A stretch of 64,000 nucleotides of DNA from UKL13-2 sp036394575 (GTDB taxonomy: Bacteria > Pseudomonadota > Gammaproteobacteria > Burkholderiales > Usitatibacteraceae). Location: NCBI GenBank assembly GCA_036394575.1, contig DASWEY010000082.1:151105-215104 (forward strand), in the 5' to 3' direction. A program made the translations under genes and the position numbers. The first letter of the stretch is position 1; each line of letters starts with the position of its first letter. The notes beneath the pieces are model-generated. The model was not told where the DNA came from and did no database searches. It saw only the letters and a list, made by a program, of their open reading frames with translations. Below are positions 1 to 6,367 of this stretch, one piece after another.

Positions 1-285
1 GAACTGACTGAAATCCACCAGCGTCTGCAAAGCGCGGATCAGACGGTGCAGGCCGAGCCCGATGCCAGTTGCTGCTATGCCAAGTCGGATAAATACTGGG
101 TGACCGATCCGGCCGGCGTTGCCTGGGAGAGTTTTCACACCCTTGGCGACATTCCGACCTTCAACGGCAGTGCCGATTTGCCGGTCGACAGCGAAACTGC
201 CGCGACCGCCTGCTGTACGCCATCTGCCCAGCCCGTGCGTGTCGAGTTCCCCAAAAAATCCGCAAAGGGTGGTTGCTGTGTCTGA
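1..285 (+). CDS. arsI: ArsI/CadI-type C-As lyase (C-terminal part, 5' end outside window)
   Basis: This is the 3' end of an open frame that enters the window from the left, about 94 residues. The stretch CCYAKSDKYW followed by VTDPAGVAWE-FHT matches the C-terminal half of the ArsI/CadI glyoxalase-fold (vicinal oxygen chelate) family. In ArsI the Cys-Cys pair, here at the CCYAKSDK motif, binds trivalent organoarsenicals, and the enzyme cleaves the carbon-arsenic bond of methylarsenite and aromatic trivalent arsenicals using Fe(II) and O2. The extreme C-terminus is again cysteine-rich (ATACC and GGCCV), which could bind metalloid. The stop codon overlaps the start of arsC, so the two are co-transcribed. 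The N-terminal domain is not visible, so a CadI-type cadmium-induced protein cannot be fully excluded. Confidence 0.85.
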   Translation, partial: ELTEIHQRLQSADQTVQAEPDASCCYAKSDKYWVTDPAGVAWESFHTLGDIPTFNGSADLPVDSETAATACCTPSAQPVRVEFPKKSAKGGCCV

Positions 286-784
286 GCGGGTATTCAACGT
301 CCTGTTCCTGTGTACCCACAATTCGGCGCGCTCGGTGATGGCCGAGGCCTTGCTCGCCGTGCTGGGCGGCGGCCGCTTCCGCGCTTTCAGCGCCGGCAGC
401 ATGCCTTCGGGGCGCGTCAATCCATTTGCCATCGAGATGGCGCAGTCAATCGGCTACCGGCCCGCGGAATTCCGCAGCAAGTGCTGGGACGAATTCGCGG
501 CGGTCGGCGGACCCGGGATGGACATCATCATCACTGTCTGCGATGACGCGGCCGGCGAAGCCTGCCCGGTGTGGCCCGGCCATCCGGCGACCGCGCATTG
601 GGGCTTTCCCGACCCGTCGCGCGTGGCGGGCAGCGACGCGGAAAAACGCGCGGCTTTCGACCAGGTGTTCCTCGCCATCCGCCGCCGCGTCGAGCTGCTG
701 GTCAATTTGCCGCTGGACAAGCTGGAACACCTGGCGCTGAAAGAAGCGTTGAAACATATCGGCGTCGGCACCGCGGCGGCATGA
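278..784 (+). CDS. arsC: arsenate reductase ArsC, LMW-phosphatase (thioredoxin-coupled) type
   Basis: A protein of 168 residues with the P-loop CTHNSARS near the N-terminus (Cys12-X5-Arg18), the signature of arsenate reductases built on the low-molecular-weight tyrosine phosphatase fold. RSKSWDEF-like (here RSKCWDEF), ITVCDDAAGEACPVWPG and AHWGFPDPS are all family motifs. It reduces arsenate to arsenite in the cytoplasm, with electrons normally from thioredoxin or a glutaredoxin system. I chose the GTG at 278 because AAAGGG lies 8 nt upstream; an in-frame GTG at 269 is possible. The start overlaps the arsI stop and the stop overlaps the start of the channel gene (ATGA), giving a tightly coupled ars operon. 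Confidence 0.92.
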   Translation: MSERVFNVLFLCTHNSARSVMAEALLAVLGGGRFRAFSAGSMPSGRVNPFAIEMAQSIGYRPAEFRSKCWDEFAAVGGPGMDIIITVCDDAAGEACPVWPGHPATAHWGFPDPSRVAGSDAEKRAAFDQVFLAIRRRVELLVNLPLDKLEHLALKEALKHIGVGTAAA

Positions 785-1443
785 GCGTCCCGCTGTCGCG
801 CCGGCTCGCTGCCGAAGCCCTGGGCACTGCCTTGTTATTGGCCACCGTGGTCGGGTCGGGCATCATGGGCGAGCGCCTCGCGGCGGGCAATCTCGCCGTT
901 GCATTGCTCGGCAATTCCATCGCCACCGGCGCCGCGCTGTACGCCCTGATCACCATTTTTGCGCCCTGGTCCGGCGCGCACTTCAATCCCGTGGTGACCC
1001 TGGTCGAGTGGATGGCGGCGCGCATCCCGGCGCGCGATGCATTGCTGTTCGTATTCGTGCAGATCGTCGCGGCCGTCCTCGGTGTGTTCATCGCGCATCT
1101 GATGTTCGGGCTGCCCCCGGTGCTGCCCTCGCAGCATATGCGCAGCGGGGGCGCGCAATGGCTTGGCGAATTCATCGCCACCTTTGGGCTGCTGAGCATC
1201 ATTCTTCACGGCAGCTGCGTGCAACCCACGCCGGTGCCGGCGCTGGTGGCCTGCTATATCACCGCCGCCTACTGGTTCACTTCCTCGACCTCGTTCGCCA
1301 ATCCGGCCGTGACCATTGCGCGTTCGCTCAGCGACACCTTTGCCGGCATTCGCCCCCTCGACGTGCCCGGCTTCATTACTGCACAATGTATGGGCGCCGT
1401 TGTTGCGTATTTATTGTTCCGCTGGATGAGCAAACATGACTGA
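781..1443 (+). CDS. MIP/aquaporin family channel, probable arsenite channel
   Basis: A protein of 220 residues with six hydrophobic segments and the two half-helix motifs of the major intrinsic protein family: a variant NPV (residues 69-71, in HFNPVVTL) and a standard NPA (174-176, in FANPAVTIAR). Length and motif spacing fit a bacterial aquaporin. The start codon overlaps the arsC stop and the stop overlaps the arsN1 start, so it belongs to the ars operon. In Sinorhizobium meliloti an aquaglyceroporin (AqpS) within an ars operon carries arsenite out of the cell down its gradient; I infer a similar role here. No ArsB or Acr3 pump is visible in the window, but the operon start lies outside it. 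A general glycerol or water channel is the alternative. Confidence 0.85.
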   Translation: MSVPLSRRLAAEALGTALLLATVVGSGIMGERLAAGNLAVALLGNSIATGAALYALITIFAPWSGAHFNPVVTLVEWMAARIPARDALLFVFVQIVAAVLGVFIAHLMFGLPPVLPSQHMRSGGAQWLGEFIATFGLLSIILHGSCVQPTPVPALVACYITAAYWFTSSTSFANPAVTIARSLSDTFAGIRPLDVPGFITAQCMGAVVAYLLFRWMSKHD

Positions 1444-1945
1444 ACCTGCCGCCGATATGGTGATTCGCGATGCCGCCGCGCCGGATGCCGTCGCGATGGT
1501 GTCGATTTACAACCACTATGTGCTGAACAGCACCATTACCTTCGAAGAGCAGGCGATTTCCGCCGAAGAGATGGGCGCGCGCATCGCCGAGGTAACCGCC
1601 GCCGGGCTGCCCTGGCTGGTCGCCGCGCGCGCCGGGCGCATCGTCGGCTACGCCTATGCCAGCAAGTGGAAAGGCCGCTGCGCTTATCGCTTCTCGGTTG
1701 AAACCACGGTGTATCTCGAGCAAAACGCCACCGGTCACGGCATCGGCACCAAACTCTATGCCGCGCTGTTTGAGCGTCTGCGCCAGGCCGGCATGCACGC
1801 CGCCATCGGAGGCGTCGCCCTGCCGAACGCCGCCAGCGTGGCGTTGCATGAAAAATGCGGCATGCGCAAAGTCGCGCAATTCGAGCAGGTGGGCTTCAAG
1901 TTCAATCGCTGGATTGATGTGGGTTACTGGCAGTGGGTGCTTTAA
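1436..1945 (+). CDS. arsN1: GNAT N-acetyltransferase, ArsN1 / phosphinothricin acetyltransferase-like
   Basis: A 169-residue GNAT-fold enzyme. IRDAAAPDAVAMVSIYNHYVLN at the N-terminus, YAYASKWKGRCAYRFSVETTVYL in the middle and the acetyl-CoA loop GHGIGTKLY are typical of the phosphinothricin/ArsN1 group. ArsN1 acetylates the alpha-amino group of arsinothricin, an organoarsenical glutamine-synthetase inhibitor, and its relatives acetylate phosphinothricin or methionine sulfoximine. The gene overlaps the channel gene by 8 nt and is the last gene of the ars operon. That context, together with arsI, favours the ArsN1 assignment; PAT- or MddA-type function remains possible from sequence alone. Confidence 0.83.
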   Translation: MTEPAADMVIRDAAAPDAVAMVSIYNHYVLNSTITFEEQAISAEEMGARIAEVTAAGLPWLVAARAGRIVGYAYASKWKGRCAYRFSVETTVYLEQNATGHGIGTKLYAALFERLRQAGMHAAIGGVALPNAASVALHEKCGMRKVAQFEQVGFKFNRWIDVGYWQWVL

Positions 1946-1963
1946 CGCGCAGTCCCAATTTAT

Positions 1964-2032
1964 GCGGATCCAGCATTGGCGCGGTGTTTGAGGCAAAAAT
2001 GCCTCAAACGGCAATACTGGCGCGGACTTTCA
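1964..2032 (+). repeat. dispersed palindromic repeat, copy 1 of 5
   Basis: A hairpin-forming element about 69 nt long: GATCCAGCATTGGCGCGG, then GTTTGAGGCA pairing with TGCCTCAAAC, then CTGG...GGACTTTC. The core arms GTTTGAGGCA/TGCCTCAAAC are perfectly complementary in this copy. It begins 19 nt after the arsN1 stop codon and ends exactly where recognisable photolyase remnant begins. Related copies lie at 14183, 20052, 49567 (reverse) and 53810. Confidence 0.8.
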
Positions 2033-2413
2033 TTTTCAGGTCCTGCGTCCACCTTTGACGGACATGTACAGTGCCGCCGGTCCGGGTCGGCATTTCGTCC
2101 TTCTCGAAGATGGCCGTGTCCTTTGATCGATGAAAGGCGATGCCGTTTTGCCGCAGTTGTTTGTAAATCTGCCCGTCGCGCGCATGGCGCACAAGCAGAT
2201 CGCCGCCAGCCCGCGCAGTGATGCCTGCCGTTCGCGAACGGTCTCCCAGAGGAACTCCGCGCGGCGGTCCTGTCTCGAGGGCGAATGATCGGGAACGTCG
2301 CGATCGAAAATGAATACGCCGTGCACGCGGGCGGTCGAGCGGATCGCGGCGTTATCGACGCCGCGCGGATCGCGCCGAAACCAGAAAAGGGAAGCAGCGG
2401 GGGAGGAGTTCAT
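2033..2413 (-). pseudogene. remnant of a deoxyribodipyrimidine photolyase gene
   Basis: On the minus strand the frame from 2413 reads SLFWFRRDPRGVDNAA, VHGVFIFDRDV and SRQDRRAEFLWETVRE, a clear match to the N-terminal alpha/beta domain of class I CPD photolyases (PhrB). Near 2209 the match moves to another frame, which reads GGDLLVRHARDG and then QLRQNGIAFHRSKD-AIFEKDEM and RQRW. About 28 residues that normally contain the NHDYEP segment are missing between these blocks, and the whole C-terminal FAD-binding domain is absent. The remnant stops at repeat copy 1. Frameshift, internal deletion and truncation together make it non-functional. Confidence 0.8.
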
Positions 2414-2489
2414 TACCAGCCTTGAAAATTCTCCTCAGGGCCGGAATAGGTGCGGGAAATGGGCGAACAGCGTAAAATTACGACTTGAA

Positions 2490-3062
2490 ATGAGCCCCGC
2501 AAACGACGCATCCCATCTGACGAATCAATTCCTGATCGCCATGCCCGGCATGGCCGACCCGTATTTTTCCAAAACCCTGACTTTCATCTGCGAGCATTCG
2601 GAAAAGGGCGCGATCGGCCTCATCGTCAACAAGCCCATCGACCTCACCCTGGCCAATCTGTTCGACCAGGTCGAAATCCCCCTGGCCGACCCGCAACTTC
2701 GCACCGTCAATGTGCATTTCGGTGGGCCGGTGCTGATGGATCGGGGCTTCGTGCTGCACCAGCCGCTGGGCAACTGGAGCTCGACGCTGAAAATCGATGA
2801 AGAAACCGGGCTCACGACCTCCAAGGACATCCTGCAGTCCATGGCCAATGGCCACGGACCGACGCGGGTGCTGGTCACTCTGGGCTATGCCGGCTGGGGG
2901 CCGGGCCAACTGGAGGACGAAATCACGCGCAACGGCTGGCTGACGGTGCCGGCCAATGTCGGCATCCTCTTCGACCTGCCCTTTGATGCGCGCCTCACCG
3001 CTGCGATGGGCATGCTGGGCCTCAATTACGGCAATCTTTCCGACGCGGCGGGGCACGCCTGA
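2490..3062 (+). CDS. yqgE: YqgE/AlgH family protein (UPF0301)
   Basis: A 190-residue cytoplasmic protein of the YqgE/AlgH family. LTNQFLIAMPGMADPYFSKTLTFICEHSEKGAIGLIVNKP and later FGGPV, GYAGWGPGQLEDE and the C-terminal AMGMLGLNYGNLS are all family hallmarks. The biochemical function is unknown; in pseudomonads the homologue AlgH affects alginate expression. The frame is open further upstream to 2310, but conservation begins at the ATG at 2490. The stop overlaps the ruvX start (TGATG), and yqgE next to ruvX/yqgF is a widely conserved pairing in proteobacteria. Confidence 0.92.
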   Translation: MSPANDASHLTNQFLIAMPGMADPYFSKTLTFICEHSEKGAIGLIVNKPIDLTLANLFDQVEIPLADPQLRTVNVHFGGPVLMDRGFVLHQPLGNWSSTLKIDEETGLTTSKDILQSMANGHGPTRVLVTLGYAGWGPGQLEDEITRNGWLTVPANVGILFDLPFDARLTAAMGMLGLNYGNLSDAAGHA

Positions 3063-3553
3063 TGGCGGCCGCGGGTTCGACGGCCGCACAAACCGTCCTC
3101 GCCTTTGATTTCGGCGAAAAGCGCATCGGCGTCGCGGTCGGCAATACCGGCATCGGCCTTGCCCATCCAGTGACGACCTTGCAGGTCGAATCCAATGCCG
3201 AGCGCATGGCCGCCGTGGACAAACTGGTCGCCGAATGGCAACCGGTGCAATTCGTGATCGGCGAGCCGCATTACGAGGACGAGCGTCCGCACGAAATCGC
3301 GCATCTCGCCAAAAAATTCGGCAACCGCATCAAGGAACGCTTTCGTCTGCCGGTGGCTTACGTCAACGAATTCCTCAGCACCAGCGAAGCCGGCGCCCAA
3401 TTGCGCGCGCAGGGCATCCATGGGCGCGCGCAAAAACCGATGCTGGATGCGGTGGCTGCACAGGTCATCCTGCAGGCCTGGCTCGATCAGCGCGCCGGCA
3501 ACAAGACTAACGACAACACTAATGAACCAGACAAGGCGCGCAATGCAGCTTGA
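3062..3553 (+). CDS. ruvX: YqgF/RuvX-type pre-16S rRNA nuclease / Holliday junction resolvase-like
   Basis: A 163-residue RNase H-like protein. The first acidic motif is FDFGEKRIGVAVG, the second is in YVNEFLSTSEA, and the third is in MLDAVAAQVILQAWLD, so the three carboxylates expected for metal-dependent catalysis are present. The second motif is usually DERLST-EA; here it reads NEFLST, keeping the Glu but changing both neighbours. In E. coli YqgF is implicated in 16S rRNA 5' end maturation and transcription antitermination. The gene overlaps yqgE upstream and pyrR downstream, so it is co-transcribed with the pyrimidine genes. The C-terminal tail after residue 145 is polar and probably disordered. 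Confidence 0.9.
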   Translation: MAAAGSTAAQTVLAFDFGEKRIGVAVGNTGIGLAHPVTTLQVESNAERMAAVDKLVAEWQPVQFVIGEPHYEDERPHEIAHLAKKFGNRIKERFRLPVAYVNEFLSTSEAGAQLRAQGIHGRAQKPMLDAVAAQVILQAWLDQRAGNKTNDNTNEPDKARNAA

Positions 3554-4037
3554 TGGCGAACATCTTTTAACCGTACTGCGCGACAAGATCGGCGCGCTGG
3601 AACCCGACACCGCGATTGTCGGCATTCACACCGGCGGCGTGTGGGTGGCCGAGCGGCTGCAGACCATGCTCGGCGGCAAGCATTTGCTGGGCTCGCTCGC
3701 GGTGACCCTGCATCGCGACGATTTCGGCAGCATCGGCCTGCATCCGCAAAAAAAATCCACCGAGATGCCGTTCTCGGTCGATGGCCGCCATGTATTGCTG
3801 GTCGACGATGTGATTCATACCGGCCGTACCCTGCGCGCGGCACTCAATGAATTGTTCGACTTCGGCCGTCCGGCCAGCGTCAGGCTCGCCTGCCTGGTCG
3901 ATCGCGGCGGACGCGAGCTGCCGTTCAGCGCGGACTTTGTCGGCATGACGATGAGTCTCGAAGCCGACCAGGAGTTGACCCTCGTACAGTCCGGTACCAG
4001 CCTGCGCTTCGATATCCAGACCAAAATTTCAAACTAG
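3543..4037 (+). CDS. pyrR: PyrR bifunctional pyr regulator / uracil phosphoribosyltransferase
   Basis: A 164-residue type I phosphoribosyltransferase-fold protein. The PRPP-binding motif VLLVDDVIHTGRT is intact, and IVGIHTGGVWVAERL and RLACLVDRGGRELPF are typical of PyrR. In Gram-positive bacteria PyrR binds pyr mRNA and causes attenuation; its role in Gram-negative bacteria is less clear and it may act mainly in uracil salvage. I chose the ATG at 3543 because AAGG lies 7 nt upstream; an in-frame ATG at 3522 would add seven residues. It overlaps the ruvX stop and is followed 20 nt later by pyrB. I did not see an obvious PyrR-binding hairpin with terminator between pyrR and pyrB. Confidence 0.9.
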   Translation: MQLDGEHLLTVLRDKIGALEPDTAIVGIHTGGVWVAERLQTMLGGKHLLGSLAVTLHRDDFGSIGLHPQKKSTEMPFSVDGRHVLLVDDVIHTGRTLRAALNELFDFGRPASVRLACLVDRGGRELPFSADFVGMTMSLEADQELTLVQSGTSLRFDIQTKISN

Positions 4038-4057
4038 TTGCCGACCGGAAACCACGC

Positions 4058-5011
4058 GTGCTCACTGCCAACCCCCAACTGACGCCCGACAAGAAACTCA
4101 AGCATCTGCTCACCACCGAGGGGCTGCCCAAGGCGATCATCGAGCAGATCCTGCAAACCGCCGATCAATTCGTCAGCGTCGGCGACCGCGATGTCAAGAA
4201 GGTGCCCCTGCTGCGCGGCAAATCGGTGTTCAACCTGTTTTTCGAAAACTCGACGCGCACCCGCACCACCTTCGAGATCGCCGCCAAGCGCCTGTCGGCG
4301 GACGTGATCAATCTCAACATCAATGCCTCCTCGACCAACAAGGGCGAATCCCTGCTCGACACCATCGACAATCTGGCGGCGATGAATGCCGATATGTTCG
4401 TGGTGCGCCATGCGCAATCGGGCGCCGCGCACCTGATCGCCCGGCATGTGAAGCCGGGCATCGCGGTGATCAATGCCGGCGACGGCCGCCATGCGCACCC
4501 GACGCAGGGTCTGCTCGATATGTACACCATCCGCCACTACAAGAAATCGTTCCACAACCTGTCGGTGGCGATCGTCGGCGATGTGCTGCACTCGCGGGTG
4601 GCGCGCTCCGATATCCATGCCCTGACCACGCTCGGCTGCCCCGATGTGCGCGTGATCGGCCCCAAGACCCTGATTCCCACGGCTGCCGAGCGCATGGGAG
4701 TCAGCGTCCACAACGATATGCACCGCGGCCTCGAGGGCGTCGATGTGGTGATCATGCTGCGCCTGCAAAACGAGCGCATGTCCGGTCCCCTGCTGCCGAG
4801 CGCGCATGAATTCTTCAAGAGCTATGGGCTCAATGCCGACAAATTGTCGCGCGCCAAGCCGGATGCGATCGTCATGCACCCCGGGCCGATGAATCGCGGC
4901 GTGGAGATCGATTCAGGCATTGCCGACGGGCGCCAGAGCGTGATCCTGCCGCAGGTGACCTTCGGCATCGCGGTGCGCATGGCGGTGATGGCAATGGTTG
5001 CCGGAAATTAA
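4058..5011 (+). CDS. pyrB: aspartate carbamoyltransferase catalytic subunit
   Basis: A 317-residue enzyme forming N-carbamoyl-L-aspartate from carbamoyl phosphate and aspartate, the committed step of pyrimidine synthesis. The carbamoyl-phosphate motif FFENSTRTRTTFE is intact, as are GESLLDT, the NAGDGRHAHPTQGLLDMYT block, LRLQNERM and MHPGPMNRGVEI. It starts with GTG, with GGAA 8 nt upstream. No pyrI regulatory subunit is nearby; instead a dihydroorotase-like gene begins 10 nt downstream, the arrangement of class A ATCases in Pseudomonas where PyrB and an inactive PyrC' form a dodecamer. Confidence 0.96.
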   Translation: MLTANPQLTPDKKLKHLLTTEGLPKAIIEQILQTADQFVSVGDRDVKKVPLLRGKSVFNLFFENSTRTRTTFEIAAKRLSADVINLNINASSTNKGESLLDTIDNLAAMNADMFVVRHAQSGAAHLIARHVKPGIAVINAGDGRHAHPTQGLLDMYTIRHYKKSFHNLSVAIVGDVLHSRVARSDIHALTTLGCPDVRVIGPKTLIPTAAERMGVSVHNDMHRGLEGVDVVIMLRLQNERMSGPLLPSAHEFFKSYGLNADKLSRAKPDAIVMHPGPMNRGVEIDSGIADGRQSVILPQVTFGIAVRMAVMAMVAGN

Positions 5012-5020
5012 AATTAGACT

Positions 5021-6295
5021 ATGAAAATCGAAATCAAAAACGGCCGCATCGTCGATCCCGCCAGCGGGCGCAATGAAAACGGCGCGCTGTACCTGGCCGA
5101 TGGCCTGATCGCCGGCATCGGCGCGGCGCCGGCCGGCTTCAAGGCCGACAAGGTGATCGATGCCGCCGGCAAGGTGGTCTGTCCGGGGCTGGTGGATTTG
5201 TGCGCGCGCCTGCGCGAACCGGGTTTCGAATATCGCGCCACGCTGGAAAGCGAAATGCGCGCCGCCGTCGCCGGCGGCATCACCTCGCTGGTGTGCCCGC
5301 CGGATACCGACCCGGTGCTCGATGAACCGGGTCTCGTCGAAATGCTCAAGCGCCGCGCCACCATGGCCAATCTGGCCCGCGTTTATCCGCTGGGCGCGCT
5401 GACCCTGGGCCTGCAAGGCAGGAAACTCGCCGAGATGACGGAGTTGGGCGAAGCCGGCTGCATCGGTTTTTTTCAGGCGGATCAGCCGATTCACGACACC
5501 ATGGTGCTGTATCGCGCGCTGCAATATGCCGCCACCTTCGGCTACACCGTTTGGCTGCGCCCGCAGGATGCCTACCTGGCCGCCGACGGCATCGCCCACG
5601 ATGGCGAAGTGGCTTCGCGCCTCGGCCTCGCCGGCGTTCCCGCCAGCGCCGAAACCGTGGCGATTGCCACGATTGCGACCTTGATGCGCGAGACCGGCGC
5701 GCGCGTCCATCTGGCGCGGCTATCCAGCGCCGGCGGCGTGGACCTGGTGCGCCAGGCCAAGGCCGAAGGCCTGCCGCTGAGCTGCGATGTCGGCATTCAC
5801 CATCTGCTGCTGACCGACCGCGACATCGGCTACTTCGATTCGCAGTACCGCTTCACGCCCCCGCTGCGCAGCCCGGCGGACCGCGACGCCCTGTCAAAGG
5901 CGGTGCAGGACGGGACCGTCGATGCGATCTGCTCGGACCACACGCCGGTCGATGACGACGCCAAGAACGTGCCCTTCGCCGAGGCCGAGCCCGGCGCCTC
6001 GACCCTGGAAACTTTCCTGTCCCTGACCCTCAAATGGGCCGAGGACGCGAATGTGCCCCTACCGAAAGCGCTGGCGAAAATCAGCGCCGACCCGGCGCGA
6101 GTGCTGGGCATCAATGCCGGCAGCTTTGCGATCGGCGCGCCCGCCGATATCTGCATCTTCAATCCCCGCGCCTTCTGGGTGATCACCGCGCAGACCCTGG
6201 TCAGCCAGGGCAAGAACACGCCTTACATGGGCCGCGAATTGCAGGGCAAGGTGACGCATACCCTGGTGGGTGGACAGACGGTGTTTCCGGGCTGA
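5021..6295 (+). CDS. pyrC': non-catalytic dihydroorotase-like protein PyrC' (PyrX)
   Basis: A 424-residue protein of the amidohydrolase/dihydroorotase family, but without key metal ligands. The HxH motif of active enzymes (DLHVHLREPG) is DLCARLREPG here, with Cys61 and Arg63 replacing both histidines. The later histidine-bearing blocks are also altered: HLARLSS where active enzymes have H-x-x-H, and VGIHHLLLTD in place of a TPHH-type motif. LRPQDAYLA stands where active enzymes carry a H-x-E-D motif. The fold-defining segments (SDHTP, GASTLETFLSL, PADICIFNPRAFWVI) remain. In Pseudomonas such PyrC' proteins hold the PyrB dodecamer together and have no dihydroorotase activity; I infer the same here. 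An active pyrC must lie elsewhere in the genome. Confidence 0.88.
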   Translation: MKIEIKNGRIVDPASGRNENGALYLADGLIAGIGAAPAGFKADKVIDAAGKVVCPGLVDLCARLREPGFEYRATLESEMRAAVAGGITSLVCPPDTDPVLDEPGLVEMLKRRATMANLARVYPLGALTLGLQGRKLAEMTELGEAGCIGFFQADQPIHDTMVLYRALQYAATFGYTVWLRPQDAYLAADGIAHDGEVASRLGLAGVPASAETVAIATIATLMRETGARVHLARLSSAGGVDLVRQAKAEGLPLSCDVGIHHLLLTDRDIGYFDSQYRFTPPLRSPADRDALSKAVQDGTVDAICSDHTPVDDDAKNVPFAEAEPGASTLETFLSLTLKWAEDANVPLPKALAKISADPARVLGINAGSFAIGAPADICIFNPRAFWVITAQTLVSQGKNTPYMGRELQGKVTHTLVGGQTVFPG

Positions 6296-6367
6296 ACGGG
6301 CAAGGGCTTGATGCTGCGAGCCGGAGCCCCAAGCTGTAATGAATCGACTGAATTGAACGAGATGATC

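Noticed and set aside
3544..4060. Attenuator with PyrR-binding site before pyrB
   Set aside because: The 20-nt gap between pyrR and pyrB is too short to hold one, and no hairpin with U-tract was seen upstream of pyrR either.
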